A stretch of 64,000 bases of DNA from JADJOY01 sp016713535 [NCBI: Deltaproteobacteria bacterium] (GTDB lineage: Bacteria > JADJOY01), in assembly GCA_016713535.1 (NCBI GenBank), contig JADJOY010000030.1, positions 62,001-126,000 of the forward strand, in the 5' to 3' direction. The position numbers were made by a program, and so were the translations under genes. Under the pieces are notes generated by a model. The model was not told where the DNA came from. It worked only from the letters and a program-made list of their open reading frames with translations, and searched no databases. Of the stretch, positions 11,504-20,103 are shown piece by piece; within the stretch, counting starts at the first letter, position 1; each line of letters opens with the position of its first letter.

Positions 11504-13114
11504 TCAGCGCCTGAGCGCGCCCGTCCCGCCGTAGGTGTCGATCAGCTCGGTCGAGATCCGGCGCGTGTGGGCGACCTCGCTCAGCACGTCGGCCGCCTCG
11601 GTGGGCGTCCGCGTGAAGCTCTCGCGATCGACGGTGTAGAGGCCGAAGCGGACGGCGAAGCCTTGCGCCCACTCGAAGTTGTCGATCAGCGACCAGTGGA
11701 AGTAGCCGCGCAGGTCGATGCCGGCGTCGAGGATCTCGCGCACCACCACCAGGTGGCGCACCAGGCTCTGGGCGCGCAGGTTCCCGCCGATCGCGAAGTC
11801 TTCCTCGCGCACGCCGTAGCCGTTCTCGGTGATGAGGAGCGGCGTGCCCGGGAACCGCGAGGCCCAGAGCTTGGTCACGTCGAGGAGAGCTTCCGGGTCG
11901 TGGACGCCGCCCCAGTGCCGCGGACCCGTGCCCGTGAAGTTGGGGATCGGGAAGTCGGGGTAGGGCGCACGTGGGCAGCCAAGGAGGTCGAGCAGCACGG
12001 GGCCGAGCGGGCCCACGAAGGTGGCGATCTCGTCCTCGCACGGCACCGAGCTGAGCGGGTACTTGCCGAGGAACGGCAGCACCTTGGCGTCGCGGTAGTA
12101 CTGCAGGCCGAGCCAGTCGAGCTTGTTCGCGTAGGCGGGGCGATCCTCGTCGATCACGCCATCGAGGTCGCGATCGAGGCCGCCGGCGACCACGCCGTTC
12201 ACGAACGAGTAATCGGGCGCGCCCGAGGCCTCGGCGGCGGCGACGTGCGCGGGGTCGCTCGGATCGACGGGCTGGTAGGCGGTGGTCGCGATCGTGAGCC
12301 CGACGCGCGCGGGCTCGCCGTCGCCATCGGCGTCGGTGGCGTCGTTGGCGCGGATCGCGTCGTAACACTGCGCGTGGCCGCTCAGGTACTGGTCCAGGAC
12401 CTTCGAGAACGAGCGGCTGATGTCGCTCGGTAGCGGCGCGAAGAGCCCGGGCGGGAAGCTCCCGCCCGTGTAGCCGCTCAGGAAGTAGACGTTGGGCTCG
12501 TTGAAGGTCGCCCACCAGTCGACGTCGCCGCCGAACTCCGTCGCCATGCGCGCGCAGAACGTGGCTAACTGCGCCGGCACCTCGGGGTTCGACCACCCGC
12601 ACAGGTTGGTGTCGGTCGGACCGCCGGCGCAGTCGAGGTGGGTGAGGTCGTAGACCCAGATCGGGTTGGTGAAGTGGTGGAGCGTGACGTACGGCACGAG
12701 CCCGTGCGCGCGCACCGAGTCCATCACCGCGTGGTAGTGGGCGATCTCGCTTTCGTCGAAGACGCCCTTTCGCGGCATGACCCGGCTCCAGTCGATCGAG
12801 AACCGGTAGGCGTCGAGGCCCATGTCCTCCACGAGCCGATGGTCGGTGTCGAAGAGCTCGTAGCTCGAGGCCGCCGCGCCCGCCGGCTCGGCGGACTTGC
12901 CCTCGAACGCCGGCAGCGTCGTGAACTGGTACCAGTCGGTGTTGGTGAGCCCGCCCTCGACCTGCTGCGCGGCGGTGGCGGCGCCGAGGACGAAGCGCTT
13001 GGGGATCCTGAGCGAGCCGTCGACCGACCCATCCCCCGAGCCGCCGCAGCCGAGCATCAGCAGCGTGGCCAGGCCCAGCGTGCGCAACGTCCAGCGGCTC
13101 GTCTGCGAAGTCAT
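11504..13114 (-). CDS. Lipoprotein beta-glucosidase, GH1 family
   Basis: Retaining beta-glycosidase of 536 residues, about 80 longer than typical bacterial GH1. A lipobox (LATLLMLGC) predicts membrane anchoring. The GH1 fold starts at FVLGAATAAQQVEGG. The acid/base is in WWATFNEPNVY and the nucleophile in LLITENGYGVRE. The C-terminal FHWSLIDNFEWAQGF is the family signature. An insertion after the first third includes a calcium-loop-like DATDADGDGEP and DRDLDGVIDEDRP. Probable substrates are small beta-glucosides at the cell surface. It is transcribed divergently from the PPOX-fold gene at 13209. Confidence 0.92.
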   Translation of the reverse strand: MTSQTSRWTLRTLGLATLLMLGCGGSGDGSVDGSLRIPKRFVLGAATAAQQVEGGLTNTDWYQFTTLPAFEGKSAEPAGAAASSYELFDTDHRLVEDMGLDAYRFSIDWSRVMPRKGVFDESEIAHYHAVMDSVRAHGLVPYVTLHHFTNPIWVYDLTHLDCAGGPTDTNLCGWSNPEVPAQLATFCARMATEFGGDVDWWATFNEPNVYFLSGYTGGSFPPGLFAPLPSDISRSFSKVLDQYLSGHAQCYDAIRANDATDADGDGEPARVGLTIATTAYQPVDPSDPAHVAAAEASGAPDYSFVNGVVAGGLDRDLDGVIDEDRPAYANKLDWLGLQYYRDAKVLPFLGKYPLSSVPCEDEIATFVGPLGPVLLDLLGCPRAPYPDFPIPNFTGTGPRHWGGVHDPEALLDVTKLWASRFPGTPLLITENGYGVREEDFAIGGNLRAQSLVRHLVVVREILDAGIDLRGYFHWSLIDNFEWAQGFAVRFGLYTVDRESFTRTPTEAADVLSEVAHTRRISTELIDTYGGTGALRR

Positions 13115-13208
13115 CGGCCCATGCGAAATGTCAGCACGGCGGGCGGCCGCGCTGGGTAGACTCCAGGCTCGCGGATCGTACCACCCGTCCTCGCGGCGAG
13201 TGAGGCCC

Positions 13209-13817
13209 ATGCCCGAGAGCACCGTCGCCCGTCCCGACAAGATGCACCCCGGCACGCTCGAGCTGCAGGCGCGCTTCGGCACCACCGAGCTCGGCGCGCG
13301 GGTCGCGAGGAGCGTCCAGCCGCGCCTCGACGCCCGCGAGATGGAGCTGATCCGGAACCAGGAGTGGTTCTTCTGGGCCACCGCGGACGAGACCGGCCGC
13401 CCCGATTGCTCGTTCCGGTCCGGGCCGCGCGGCTTCGTGAAGGTGCTCGACGAGTGCACCCTCGCGTTCGAGGACTACGATGGCAACGGCGCCTTCATGA
13501 GCCTCGGCAACCTGCTCGTGAACCCGTCGGTGGCGCTCTTGTTCGTGGACTTCGAGCGCGCCAAGCGCCTGCGCGTGGGCGGCACGGCCGAGGTCCTCGA
13601 CGGTGCGGCCGCCGCGGCCGTGTGGCCGGGTGCCAAGCGCGTGGTGCGGATCCACGTCACCCACACCCACGCCAACTGCCCGCGCCACGTCCCTTACCTC
13701 GTCAAGGGGATGGTTCCGACCACCTTGCCGGCCCGGATCAACTGCTGGGTCCGCAAGAACCTCGGCCGTTCGGCGACGGTGCGACGGATCTACGACTGGA
13801 TGCAGGAACACCTGTAG
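13209..13817 (+). CDS. Pyridoxamine-phosphate-oxidase-fold flavin/F420-type protein
   Basis: A 202-residue soluble protein of the PPOX-related split-barrel family. Key segments are MELIRNQEWFFWATADETGRPDCSFRSG (beta-barrel start), VKVLDECTLAFEDYDGNGAFMSLGNL and SVALLFVDFERAKRLRVGGTAEVLD. The C-terminal third contains HTHANCPRHV and two Arg/Lys-rich stretches. Family members bind FMN, F420 or heme; which applies cannot be read here. The start at 13209 (MPESTVARPDKMHPG) fits domain length. Confidence 0.8.
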   Translation: MPESTVARPDKMHPGTLELQARFGTTELGARVARSVQPRLDAREMELIRNQEWFFWATADETGRPDCSFRSGPRGFVKVLDECTLAFEDYDGNGAFMSLGNLLVNPSVALLFVDFERAKRLRVGGTAEVLDGAAAAAVWPGAKRVVRIHVTHTHANCPRHVPYLVKGMVPTTLPARINCWVRKNLGRSATVRRIYDWMQEHL

Positions 13818-13900
13818 GGCGGCGCCGAAGCCCTTCTACGACGGCGAAATCATTCGCGAGGTTCCGGCGGGGCACGAGCGCCGAAAAAGTTTCGCCATTT

Positions 13901-13924
13901 CGTTTCCCGAATGCTCGGGAAACG
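13901..13924. promoter_or_regulatory. Perfect 10-bp inverted repeat upstream of radical SAM gene
   Basis: Arms CGTTTCCCGA and TCGGGAAACG around ATGC. It lies about 100 bp before the radical SAM start, in a less GC-rich pocket, and has no T-run, so an operator is more likely than a terminator. A second CGTTTCCCGGG occurs near 13960. Confidence 0.35.
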
Positions 13925-14024
13925 GGCAGTCTACGGCATCCCACCAGGGGCTCCCGTACCCCGTTTCCCGGGTCCGACGCACGCCTGACCGGGCGCCTCG
14001 GGCGCGAGCAAGTGAGAGCATTTC

Positions 14025-15563
14025 GTGAAGGTGTTCCTGGTCTACGTCCGCGACGAGAACTACTACCGGCTCCTCCCCGATCGTCTGCGACGGCCGCACT
14101 TCGAAGACCGCCTTCCCGTGATGGCGTTCCCGCCGCTCGGGATCCAGACCCTCGCCCCGGTGCTCCGCGAGCGCGGTCACGAGGTGCGGCTCTTCGACAC
14201 GTGCCACCCGCAGATGAAGCCGGCGCACATCGCGCGCGCGGTCCAGGACGAGCGGCCCGACCTGGTCGGGCTGTCGTTCCTCTCGACCACGTCCTATCCC
14301 GCCACCAAGGCGATGGCGAAGACGCTCAAGGAGGCCTCGCCCTCCACGCCGATCATCCTCGGTGGCCCCTTCGCTTCGATCAACCCCCGCCAGATCCTCC
14401 AGGACTGCATCCACGCGGACCTGGTGGGCGAGGGCGAAGGCGAGGAGCTCCTGCCCGCCTTCCTCGCCAACATGGACTGCCCCGGCGAGGTGCCGAGCCT
14501 GTCGTGGCGTCGCGGGGACGAGATCGTCACCAACCAGGACGGGGCGATCCTGCGCGACCTCGACAAATACCCGTATCCCGATCGAGAGAGCCTGCCGATC
14601 GAATACGTCGAGTCGATGCCGCTCGACGTGCCCGCGGTGCTGTCGCTCGATCGCTTCTGCACCATGCAGACGTCGCGCGGTTGTCCGTATCCCTGCATTT
14701 ACTGCGACATCCCGGCGCTCGCCGACGGCAAGTGGCGCTCGCGCTCGCCCGAGCACGTGCTCGGCGAGATGCAGATGCTCAACGACCGCGGCTATCGCTC
14801 GGTGTACCTGACCGACGATCACTTCCTGCTCAAGCGCAAGCGCATCGAGGCGATCTGCCAGGGCATGATCGACCGCAAGCTCGAACTGCGCTGGGGTTGC
14901 GAGGGACGCGTCGACTCGATGGCGATCAACGAGTTCCCGATCATGGCGAAGGCCAAGTGCTCGATGCTCGCGTTCGGCGTCGAGGCCGGCACCCAGAAGG
15001 TCCTCGATCGCCTCAAGAAGGGGCAGCGCCTCGAGCAGATCGAGCTCGCCGTGCGCAAGGCGAAAGAGGCCGGGATCGCGAGCGCCCACGGCTTCTTCCT
15101 GATCGGCGCCCCCGACGAGACCGCCGACGACGTGCTCGAGAGCTTCCGCTTCGCCGCGCGCCTCGAGCTCGACACCTTCGGCTTCAACCGCCTGTGCGCC
15201 TACCGCGGCACCCCGCTGTGGCAGGAGTACGTCGAGAAGGGCGTCATCGACGACGAGCGAGACTGGCAGAAGTGGTTCAAGTGCTCGGACATCGATCCCA
15301 CCATCCTGCCGAGCGAGGAGCTCAACCGGCTGCGCATGAAGGGCTACGGGCTGCTCTTCTGGCACCGCATCACGCGGCGCCCGATCCGCACCGCGAAGCT
15401 GCTGCGCAACTTCGGCCGCTACATGCGCAAGCGCGACATCCTGACCTTGCTCGCCAGCCCGTTCCGGCGCCGCGCGCTCACCAAGGCGCCGGACCTGCCG
15501 GTCCAGATGATGGCCGCGGGCCTCACCGCGCCGATCCGCGAGCCGCTCGCCGCCGCGGCGTGA
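14025..15563 (+). CDS. B12-binding-domain radical SAM protein
   Basis: A 512-residue protein. Residues 1-150 form a cobalamin-binding-like Rossmann domain (FPPLGIQTLAPVLRERGHEVRLFDT; PTIILGGPFAS-like strand; LVGEGEGEELLPAFL). Residues about 215-420 are the radical SAM barrel with the 4Fe-4S motif RGCPYPCIYC, then VYLTDDHFLLKRKRIEAIC and FGVEAGTQKVLDRLKKGQ. The C-terminus is basic (RRPIRTAKLLRNFGRYMRKR). Such enzymes methylate or rearrange unactivated carbons, often in lipids or natural products; the substrate is unknown. It overlaps the next gene by GTGA, so the two are co-translated. Confidence 0.88.
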   Translation: MKVFLVYVRDENYYRLLPDRLRRPHFEDRLPVMAFPPLGIQTLAPVLRERGHEVRLFDTCHPQMKPAHIARAVQDERPDLVGLSFLSTTSYPATKAMAKTLKEASPSTPIILGGPFASINPRQILQDCIHADLVGEGEGEELLPAFLANMDCPGEVPSLSWRRGDEIVTNQDGAILRDLDKYPYPDRESLPIEYVESMPLDVPAVLSLDRFCTMQTSRGCPYPCIYCDIPALADGKWRSRSPEHVLGEMQMLNDRGYRSVYLTDDHFLLKRKRIEAICQGMIDRKLELRWGCEGRVDSMAINEFPIMAKAKCSMLAFGVEAGTQKVLDRLKKGQRLEQIELAVRKAKEAGIASAHGFFLIGAPDETADDVLESFRFAARLELDTFGFNRLCAYRGTPLWQEYVEKGVIDDERDWQKWFKCSDIDPTILPSEELNRLRMKGYGLLFWHRITRRPIRTAKLLRNFGRYMRKRDILTLLASPFRRRALTKAPDLPVQMMAAGLTAPIREPLAAAA

Positions 15564-16261
15564 CCTCGTCTTCGCCGCTTCGCCCCGTCATCGCGCTGCG
15601 CCTGGCGGCCGTCGCCGCCGTGGTGGCGATGCTGGTGCTCGCCCAGCGGGCCGGTATCCTCGGGCGCTTCTCCGATCCCGCCGGAGCGCGCCAGGCCCTC
15701 CTCGACCTCGGTCCGTGGGGGTACGCGGCGTTCGTCGGCGCCTTCGCGCTACTCCAGCCGTTCGCGCTGCCGGGCACCGTGTTCGTCTTCTCAGCGCCGC
15801 TGGTGTGGCCGTGGCCGATCGCCTTCGCGCTCTCGATGGCCGGCTCCATGGCCGCGAGCGTCGTCGGCTTCTCGTTCGCGCGTTTCATCGCCCGCGACCT
15901 GCTGGCGCCACGGATCCCCGAGCGGCTGCGGCGCTACGACGACGACCTCGCCCGGCACGGCTTCCGCACCGTCTTCTGGCTACGCCTGGTGTTGTGGATG
16001 CCCCAGGTGCTGCATGCCTTCCTGGGCGTGTCGCGGGTGCCGTTCTGGACCCACTTCTGGGCGTCGCTGCTGGGCTACGCGGTGCCGCTGTTGCTGGTCA
16101 GCTACTTCGGTCAGCGCATGGTGGACGTCGTGCGGTCCGCTCCGCCGTCCGCGTGGGTGGTGCTGGGCGCGGTCGCGATCGGAGCGGGCGCGGTGTGGAT
16201 GATGTGGCGCCGCCGCCAAGGGGCGTCCCCTGGCGGCGGCGAGAGCCTTCCGCGGCGTTGA
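15560..16261 (+). CDS. TVP38/TMEM64-like membrane protein
   Basis: GTG start overlapping the stop of the radical SAM gene by 4 nt. A 233-residue integral membrane protein with five or six hydrophobic segments (LRLAAVAAVVAMLVLAQ; GYAAFVGAFALLQPFALPG; FALSMAGSMAASVVGFSFA; SLLGYAVPLLLVSYFG; VVLGAVAIGAGAVWMMW). The re-entrant signature region FVFSAPLVWPWPIAF...GFSFARFIARDLL fits the SNARE-associated/DedA-like superfamily, whose known members scramble or transport lipids. The coupling suggests a lipid substrate for the radical SAM partner; this is inference. Confidence 0.8.
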   Translation: MTSSSPLRPVIALRLAAVAAVVAMLVLAQRAGILGRFSDPAGARQALLDLGPWGYAAFVGAFALLQPFALPGTVFVFSAPLVWPWPIAFALSMAGSMAASVVGFSFARFIARDLLAPRIPERLRRYDDDLARHGFRTVFWLRLVLWMPQVLHAFLGVSRVPFWTHFWASLLGYAVPLLLVSYFGQRMVDVVRSAPPSAWVVLGAVAIGAGAVWMMWRRRQGASPGGGESLPRR

Positions 16262-16610
16262 GCCCGCTCCGGGTCGGAGGGCGGGGCTCCCGCCCCGCCG
16301 CTGACGGCGCCCGACGGAGCGGGCGCGCTCCAGCCGGTTCGGTCTGGGAGGGGCACGGCCCGCGTGCTCGGCGATCCCGGTAGCGCCCGCCACCGCCACG
16401 CGCTCGACGGAGCGCGGCCCTCCAGCCGATCGAGCGACTGGAGGGCAGGCGCCGAAGGCGCCGTGGTCCCTCGGCCCCGGAGCCTCGGATCGCGGCCGCG
16501 AAGGATCGCGGCCCTCCAGCAACTCGTGGCCCTGGAGGGGCACGCTTCGCGTGCCCGGCGACACGCAACAGCGCCCGCGCCGGGGGGCCCGCCGACTGCG
16601 TCGATCTCGG
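16262..16610. repeat. Convergent spacer built of dispersed hairpins
   Basis: No gene. Between two convergent 3' ends lie arms 16307-16313/16320-16326 (GCGCCCG/CGGGCGC) around ACGGAG, followed by GCTCCAG. Arms 16494-16501/16506-16513 (GGCCGCGA/TCGCGGCC) pair around AGGA, followed by CTCCAG. Near 16543 GGGCACG/CGTGCCC pair around CTTCG. The position suits a two-way terminator. Confidence 0.75.
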
Positions 16611-17988
16611 TCAGGTACCCGTGGCGGCCGGGGCCTCTTCGCGACCCTTCACGCCGTATTCGCGGTAGCCGTCGGCGCGGATCTCGCGCAGGTAGTAGCG
16701 GTCGGTGGGGATTTTCGCCCACTCGCTGGTGAGGCGCGCCGCGTACTTGTCGCGGTCGAACTTGTCGAACGCGACCTGGTCCTCGTAGTCGCCGGTCTCG
16801 GAGCCAGTTGCGGTGCTTGAGCTTCTCGCCGAGGCCGATCTGGCCGATCGCCTCGGCGGCACCCGGGACGATGGTGCCGGAGTAGACGACCATCGTGTTG
16901 CCGCTGCCGTACGAGGCGAACAGGATGCGCTTGCCCTCGAGCTCGTCGCCGATCCGCTTGAGCTCGCTTTCGAGCAGGTTCGCGAGGCACAGGTAGAGCG
17001 AGCAGGTGTAGAGGTTGCCGGCCAGCGACGTGCCCATCAGCGACTCGGGCAGGCGCAGCCGCGCGCTCTCGGCCTCGGCCGCTTCCTGCGAGATGTGGCG
17101 GGCCTTCGCGAGCAGATCCGTCAGCGCCTCGACCGGCATCTGCCGGAACGGCGCGTGCAGCAGCACGTAGTCGAAGTTGTCGAGGAAGTGCTTGCCGGGC
17201 GGTACCTCGATCAGCCCGCTGCGCAGCGCCTTGTCCTTGAAGCTCAGGTAGGCACCGAGGAGCGCGTCCTTGTAGCACTGCACCGAGAACTTGCCGCGCG
17301 CCTTGGCGACGGTGGAGCCGATGTTGCGGAAGAAGTCGTCGACGCTCTGGCTGTTGTAGCCGACCACACCGAGGTCGAGGCGGATGAGCTTGGGATCGGT
17401 CTCGACGAGCAGGCTGACCGCGCCGGCTCCCTGGGTGAACTCCGCGGTCGACACCAGGTCGTAGCGCGAGGTGTCGCCCATGGTGACGATCGCCGGCGCG
17501 GAGAGTCCGCGCAGCGAGTCGATGGCGATCTGGCTCATCGCGCCGAGGAGCCCGTAGGTGCCGCCGGCGCAGGCGTGCTTGACCTCGTAGATGCTGGTGT
17601 CGGGTCCGATGCGGATGCCGTCTTGCTCGAGCAGGCCCTGCGCGAAGCTCGAGAGCGGCTTGGCGTGGTCCATGGCGGTCTCGGTGCCGCACACGAACTG
17701 GCTCACGCGCGTGGCGTCGACGCCGGTGGTCTTGACGAGGTCGCGGACCGACTCGGCGATCATCGTCACCGTGTCCTCCCAGACCTCGGGGATGCGCATC
17801 TCCTCCTGGCCGGTGTAGCGCAGCGACTTCACGAAGTCGCGCGAGTCGCCGTCGGGCCGCAGCGCGTTGCGCTCCTCGGCGAGCGGCTTGAGCTTCACCG
17901 CCGGCTCGGGGAGGTACACGCTGAGACCGCTGATGCCGATCGCGGGAACCGGGCTCGCACCCGTCCACTTCTTGCCGTCGTTCGTCAT
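16611..17988 (-). CDS. Hydroxymethylglutaryl-CoA synthase family protein, frame break near 16804
   Basis: Condenses acetyl-CoA with acetoacetyl-CoA in the mevalonate route, or performs beta-branching on carrier proteins in PksG-type members. The thiolase fold shows the catalytic cysteine in YEVKHACAGGTYG, the histidine in VLLHAPFRQMP and the glycine loop FASYGSGNTMVV. An acid/base glutamate is plausible near SQFVCGTETAMDHAKP. The last 60 residues (SETGDYEDQVAFDKFDRDKY to the stop) are in another frame; one extra base near 16804 explains it. SD-like AAAGGA precedes the start at 17988. No polyketide genes are nearby, so a mevalonate role is favoured. An isoprenoid operon lies at 51-59 kb. Confidence 0.9.
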
Positions 17989-18015
17989 GCCGTTCGTCCT
18001 TTCTCGTTGCGCCGG

Positions 18016-18044
18016 AGTGTCGGGGAGCCGTCCACCCCTGTCAA
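18016..18044 (-). promoter_or_regulatory. Candidate promoter of the HMG-CoA synthase gene
   Basis: On the minus strand a consensus -35 (TTGACA, 18044-18039), a 17-bp spacer and GACACT (18021-18016) precede the start codon at 17988 by about 28 bp. The -35 is perfect; the -10 matches three of six positions. Confidence 0.4.
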
Positions 18045-18138
18045 ACTGACGCAGTGAGTCATCGCAAACTTCCGGGCCGTCCGAGCGTGAGGTTTTGCCC
18101 GCGGATCGTGGACGTTTCGTGCAGGCGCGGCCCTCGAC

Positions 18139-18885
18139 TCACGAGTACCTCCGGTTCGCGGCCGCACGCGCGAACGCCGCGACCAGCGGATGGGCGCGGC
18201 CCGCGAGCGCCGCGCGCTCGGGCTGGAAGAGCGTCGCGACGAAGAACGGGTGACCGTCGAGCTCCACCGCTCGAACCTCGCCCGCCTCGTCGGTGGCGGC
18301 AATCCGCAGCGGTCCCGAGCCGAGCCGGTGCGAGTGCGCGGGCGAGAGCCCGAAGCGGCAGTGATAGCCCTCGACCGCCGGTTGCTCCGGTTGCTCCGAT
18401 GCGTAGATCGAGGCGAGGCGCGAGCCGGGTACCAGGCGCACCGTGCCGGTCACTTCGACGAGGCTGCACGCGAGTGGCGCGACGAGCGGATCCTCCGCGG
18501 TGGGATCGAGCTCCGCGTGCGCCGCGCGCTCGAGCCCCCACTCGCTTCGCGCGTACTCGAGGAGCGCGTGCTGGAAGCCGCCGCAGGTCCCCAGGAACGG
18601 GCGCCCGCCGCGGCGCGCGAACCCGATCGCCGCGAGCGCGCCTGCGGTGCTCGCGTACCGGCTCGCCGGCACGCACCACACGCCGTCGTAGCCGGCGAGG
18701 GCGGTGGCGACGTCGGCGCGATCGAGTGTGCGCGTGCCGACCCAATCCCAGGCGAGCGAGAGGCGGGCGTCGCGGCGAGCGCGCTCGAGGGCCAGCGGGA
18801 TCGCGCGGTGCGCGGTGACCGCCGGGTCGAGGTCGCCGACCAGCGCGATCCGCGCCGGCTCGCGCCGAGGTTCAGCGCTCCCCAT
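18139..18885 (-). CDS. CTP-synthase-like class I glutamine amidotransferase domain (C26 type)
   Basis: A 248-residue stand-alone domain resembling the C-terminal glutaminase of CTP synthase. The nucleophile elbow GTCGGFQHALLEYAR is intact, and the YHCRFGLSPAH and HPFFVATLFQPE regions match. The catalytic histidine of the usual FHPE motif is glutamine (FQPE), so normal glutaminase chemistry is doubtful. No synthetase domain is present, so it is not a CTP synthase. Similar stand-alone proteins exist without a settled function. A GAGGT lies about 9 nt before the start. Confidence 0.8.
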   Translation of the reverse strand: MGSAEPRREPARIALVGDLDPAVTAHRAIPLALERARRDARLSLAWDWVGTRTLDRADVATALAGYDGVWCVPASRYASTAGALAAIGFARRGGRPFLGTCGGFQHALLEYARSEWGLERAAHAELDPTAEDPLVAPLACSLVEVTGTVRLVPGSRLASIYASEQPEQPAVEGYHCRFGLSPAHSHRLGSGPLRIAATDEAGEVRAVELDGHPFFVATLFQPERAALAGRAHPLVAAFARAAANRRYS

Positions 18886-18965
18886 GTCCGGTCCACACCT
18901 CGGCCGCCGCCCACGATCCCCGAGCGGCGCCGACGCCGCTCCGGGGAGTCATGGCGCGCCCGGCC

Positions 18966-19826
18966 TCACGGCACCACCTCCGGCGCCGCGCCCAGGCAGC
19001 TCGTGCCGTAGTCACGCAGACCGACGTGGCCCCATGCGACCTCGGTCACGTGGGGCGCCACGACGCGCTTCAGGAACTCCGCGTCGGCGATCAGCAGCGC
19101 GGTCGCGAGGAGGCTGCCGGCGATCACCTTCCGCATCGAGCTGTCGTCGCCGGGACGCTCGTCGAGGGTCACCCAGAACGGCATCGCGAGCGCGAGCCAC
19201 GTGCCATACGCGACCGTCCCGAACGTGAGCGCCATCGCCGGGTGATCGAAGCAGTAGAGCGTCTTCATCCACGGGTTGGCGTTGAGCAGGCTCTCGACGC
19301 CGGCGATGACCACCGGCACGGCGAACGCGAGCGCGCAGCCCTTCACCCGCGAGCGCGGCATCACCCGATCGCGCACGAACCGCCACCCCATGCAGGCGAG
19401 CACCGAGTAGGTGGCGAAGTAGGTGATCGTCATGAAGGTGAGGAAGACCGGCACCCCGTTGAGGTTGAAGCGGGTGTCGAAGCCGTAGTGGGCGTGCAGC
19501 GCCTCGTAGAAGAACGAGGTGCCGAAGGTGTTCGCGAGGAACGAGTAGATCGCGAGCCACACCAGGATCTTGGTCGCGTAGCGCTCGCGCAGCGGCTTGG
19601 CCTTCTCCTCTGCGGGCGCGAACACGTAGGCACCCGCGGCGGTGCCTGCGCTCAGCAGCAGCGCGAACGCGAGCAGCTCGACGTCGCCCCAGCGGTTCGC
19701 GACGCCGGTCAGCATGACGCTGGCGGCGAGGACACCCCACACCGGCGTGTAAGCGAGGAAGAAGCGCTCGGCGGCGCGCTTGCCCGGATGGGCGGCGAAG
19801 AGCGACGGCTGGGTCGGTTCGGTCAT
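18966..19826 (-). CDS. Cycloeucalenol cycloisomerase-like membrane protein
   Basis: A 286-residue protein with about seven hydrophobic segments. From memory it resembles plant CPI1, which opens the 9,19-cyclopropane ring of cycloeucalenol in sterol synthesis. Corresponding stretches are AAERFFLAYTPVWGV (plant GELFFLFYTPFWLTL), FLANTFGTSFFYEALHAHY (YVGNYFWTHYFFKVLGASY), NLNGVPVFLTFMTITY (KMNNVPHTTFFLTHVC) and AGVESLLNANPW (AYLETIAIANFPY). The closing MPFWVTLDE aligns to FPMFFRMDE. A bacterial sterol or cyclopropyl-triterpenoid role is inferred; no cyclase is in the window. Start 19826 (MTEPTQPS) or 19850 (MRAEG) are both possible. It is divergent from the CBS gene. Confidence 0.7.
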   Translation of the reverse strand: MTEPTQPSLFAAHPGKRAAERFFLAYTPVWGVLAASVMLTGVANRWGDVELLAFALLLSAGTAAGAYVFAPAEEKAKPLRERYATKILVWLAIYSFLANTFGTSFFYEALHAHYGFDTRFNLNGVPVFLTFMTITYFATYSVLACMGWRFVRDRVMPRSRVKGCALAFAVPVVIAGVESLLNANPWMKTLYCFDHPAMALTFGTVAYGTWLALAMPFWVTLDERPGDDSSMRKVIAGSLLATALLIADAEFLKRVVAPHVTEVAWGHVGLRDYGTSCLGAAPEVVP

Positions 19827-19974
19827 CCGGTGGGTGCCCTCCGCTCGCATGGTACCTCTCGGCGCCTCGCCGTCCCATGCCCTCTCCCACCCCACGGGGC
19901 TCGAGCGCTGCGCGGTTCTACATTCCGCCGCGCTCGTGGCGAAGGCGCGAGCGCGATGTGAGCATCGGACGCGC

Positions 19975-19993
19975 CGCAAAACCGCGTTTTGCG
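19975..19993. promoter_or_regulatory. Inverted repeat in divergent promoter region
   Basis: Arms CGCAAAAC and GTTTTGCG around CGC, between the divergent cycloisomerase-like and CBS genes. The A/T-rich core within very GC-rich DNA suggests a regulator-binding dyad. Confidence 0.3.
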
Positions 19994-20103
19994 CGTGGAG
20001 TGTCCGGTGGGCGCGCCGCTTGCTTCGTGTCGACGTCCGACGGCGTTCGACGACGGCCCCAGGTCTGGGCCCGTGCCGCTCGCAGCCGCCGGGGAGGGCG
20101 ATC

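Noticed and set aside
13364-16261. A single 965-residue protein spanning the radical SAM and membrane genes
   Set aside because: Only the last 233 codons are a real gene (from GTG at 15560); the earlier part is out of frame with the radical SAM protein.
16544-16566. Intrinsic terminator for the convergent pair at 16.3-16.6 kb
   Set aside because: Strong stems exist but no T-run follows in either direction, so only a hairpin repeat is claimed.
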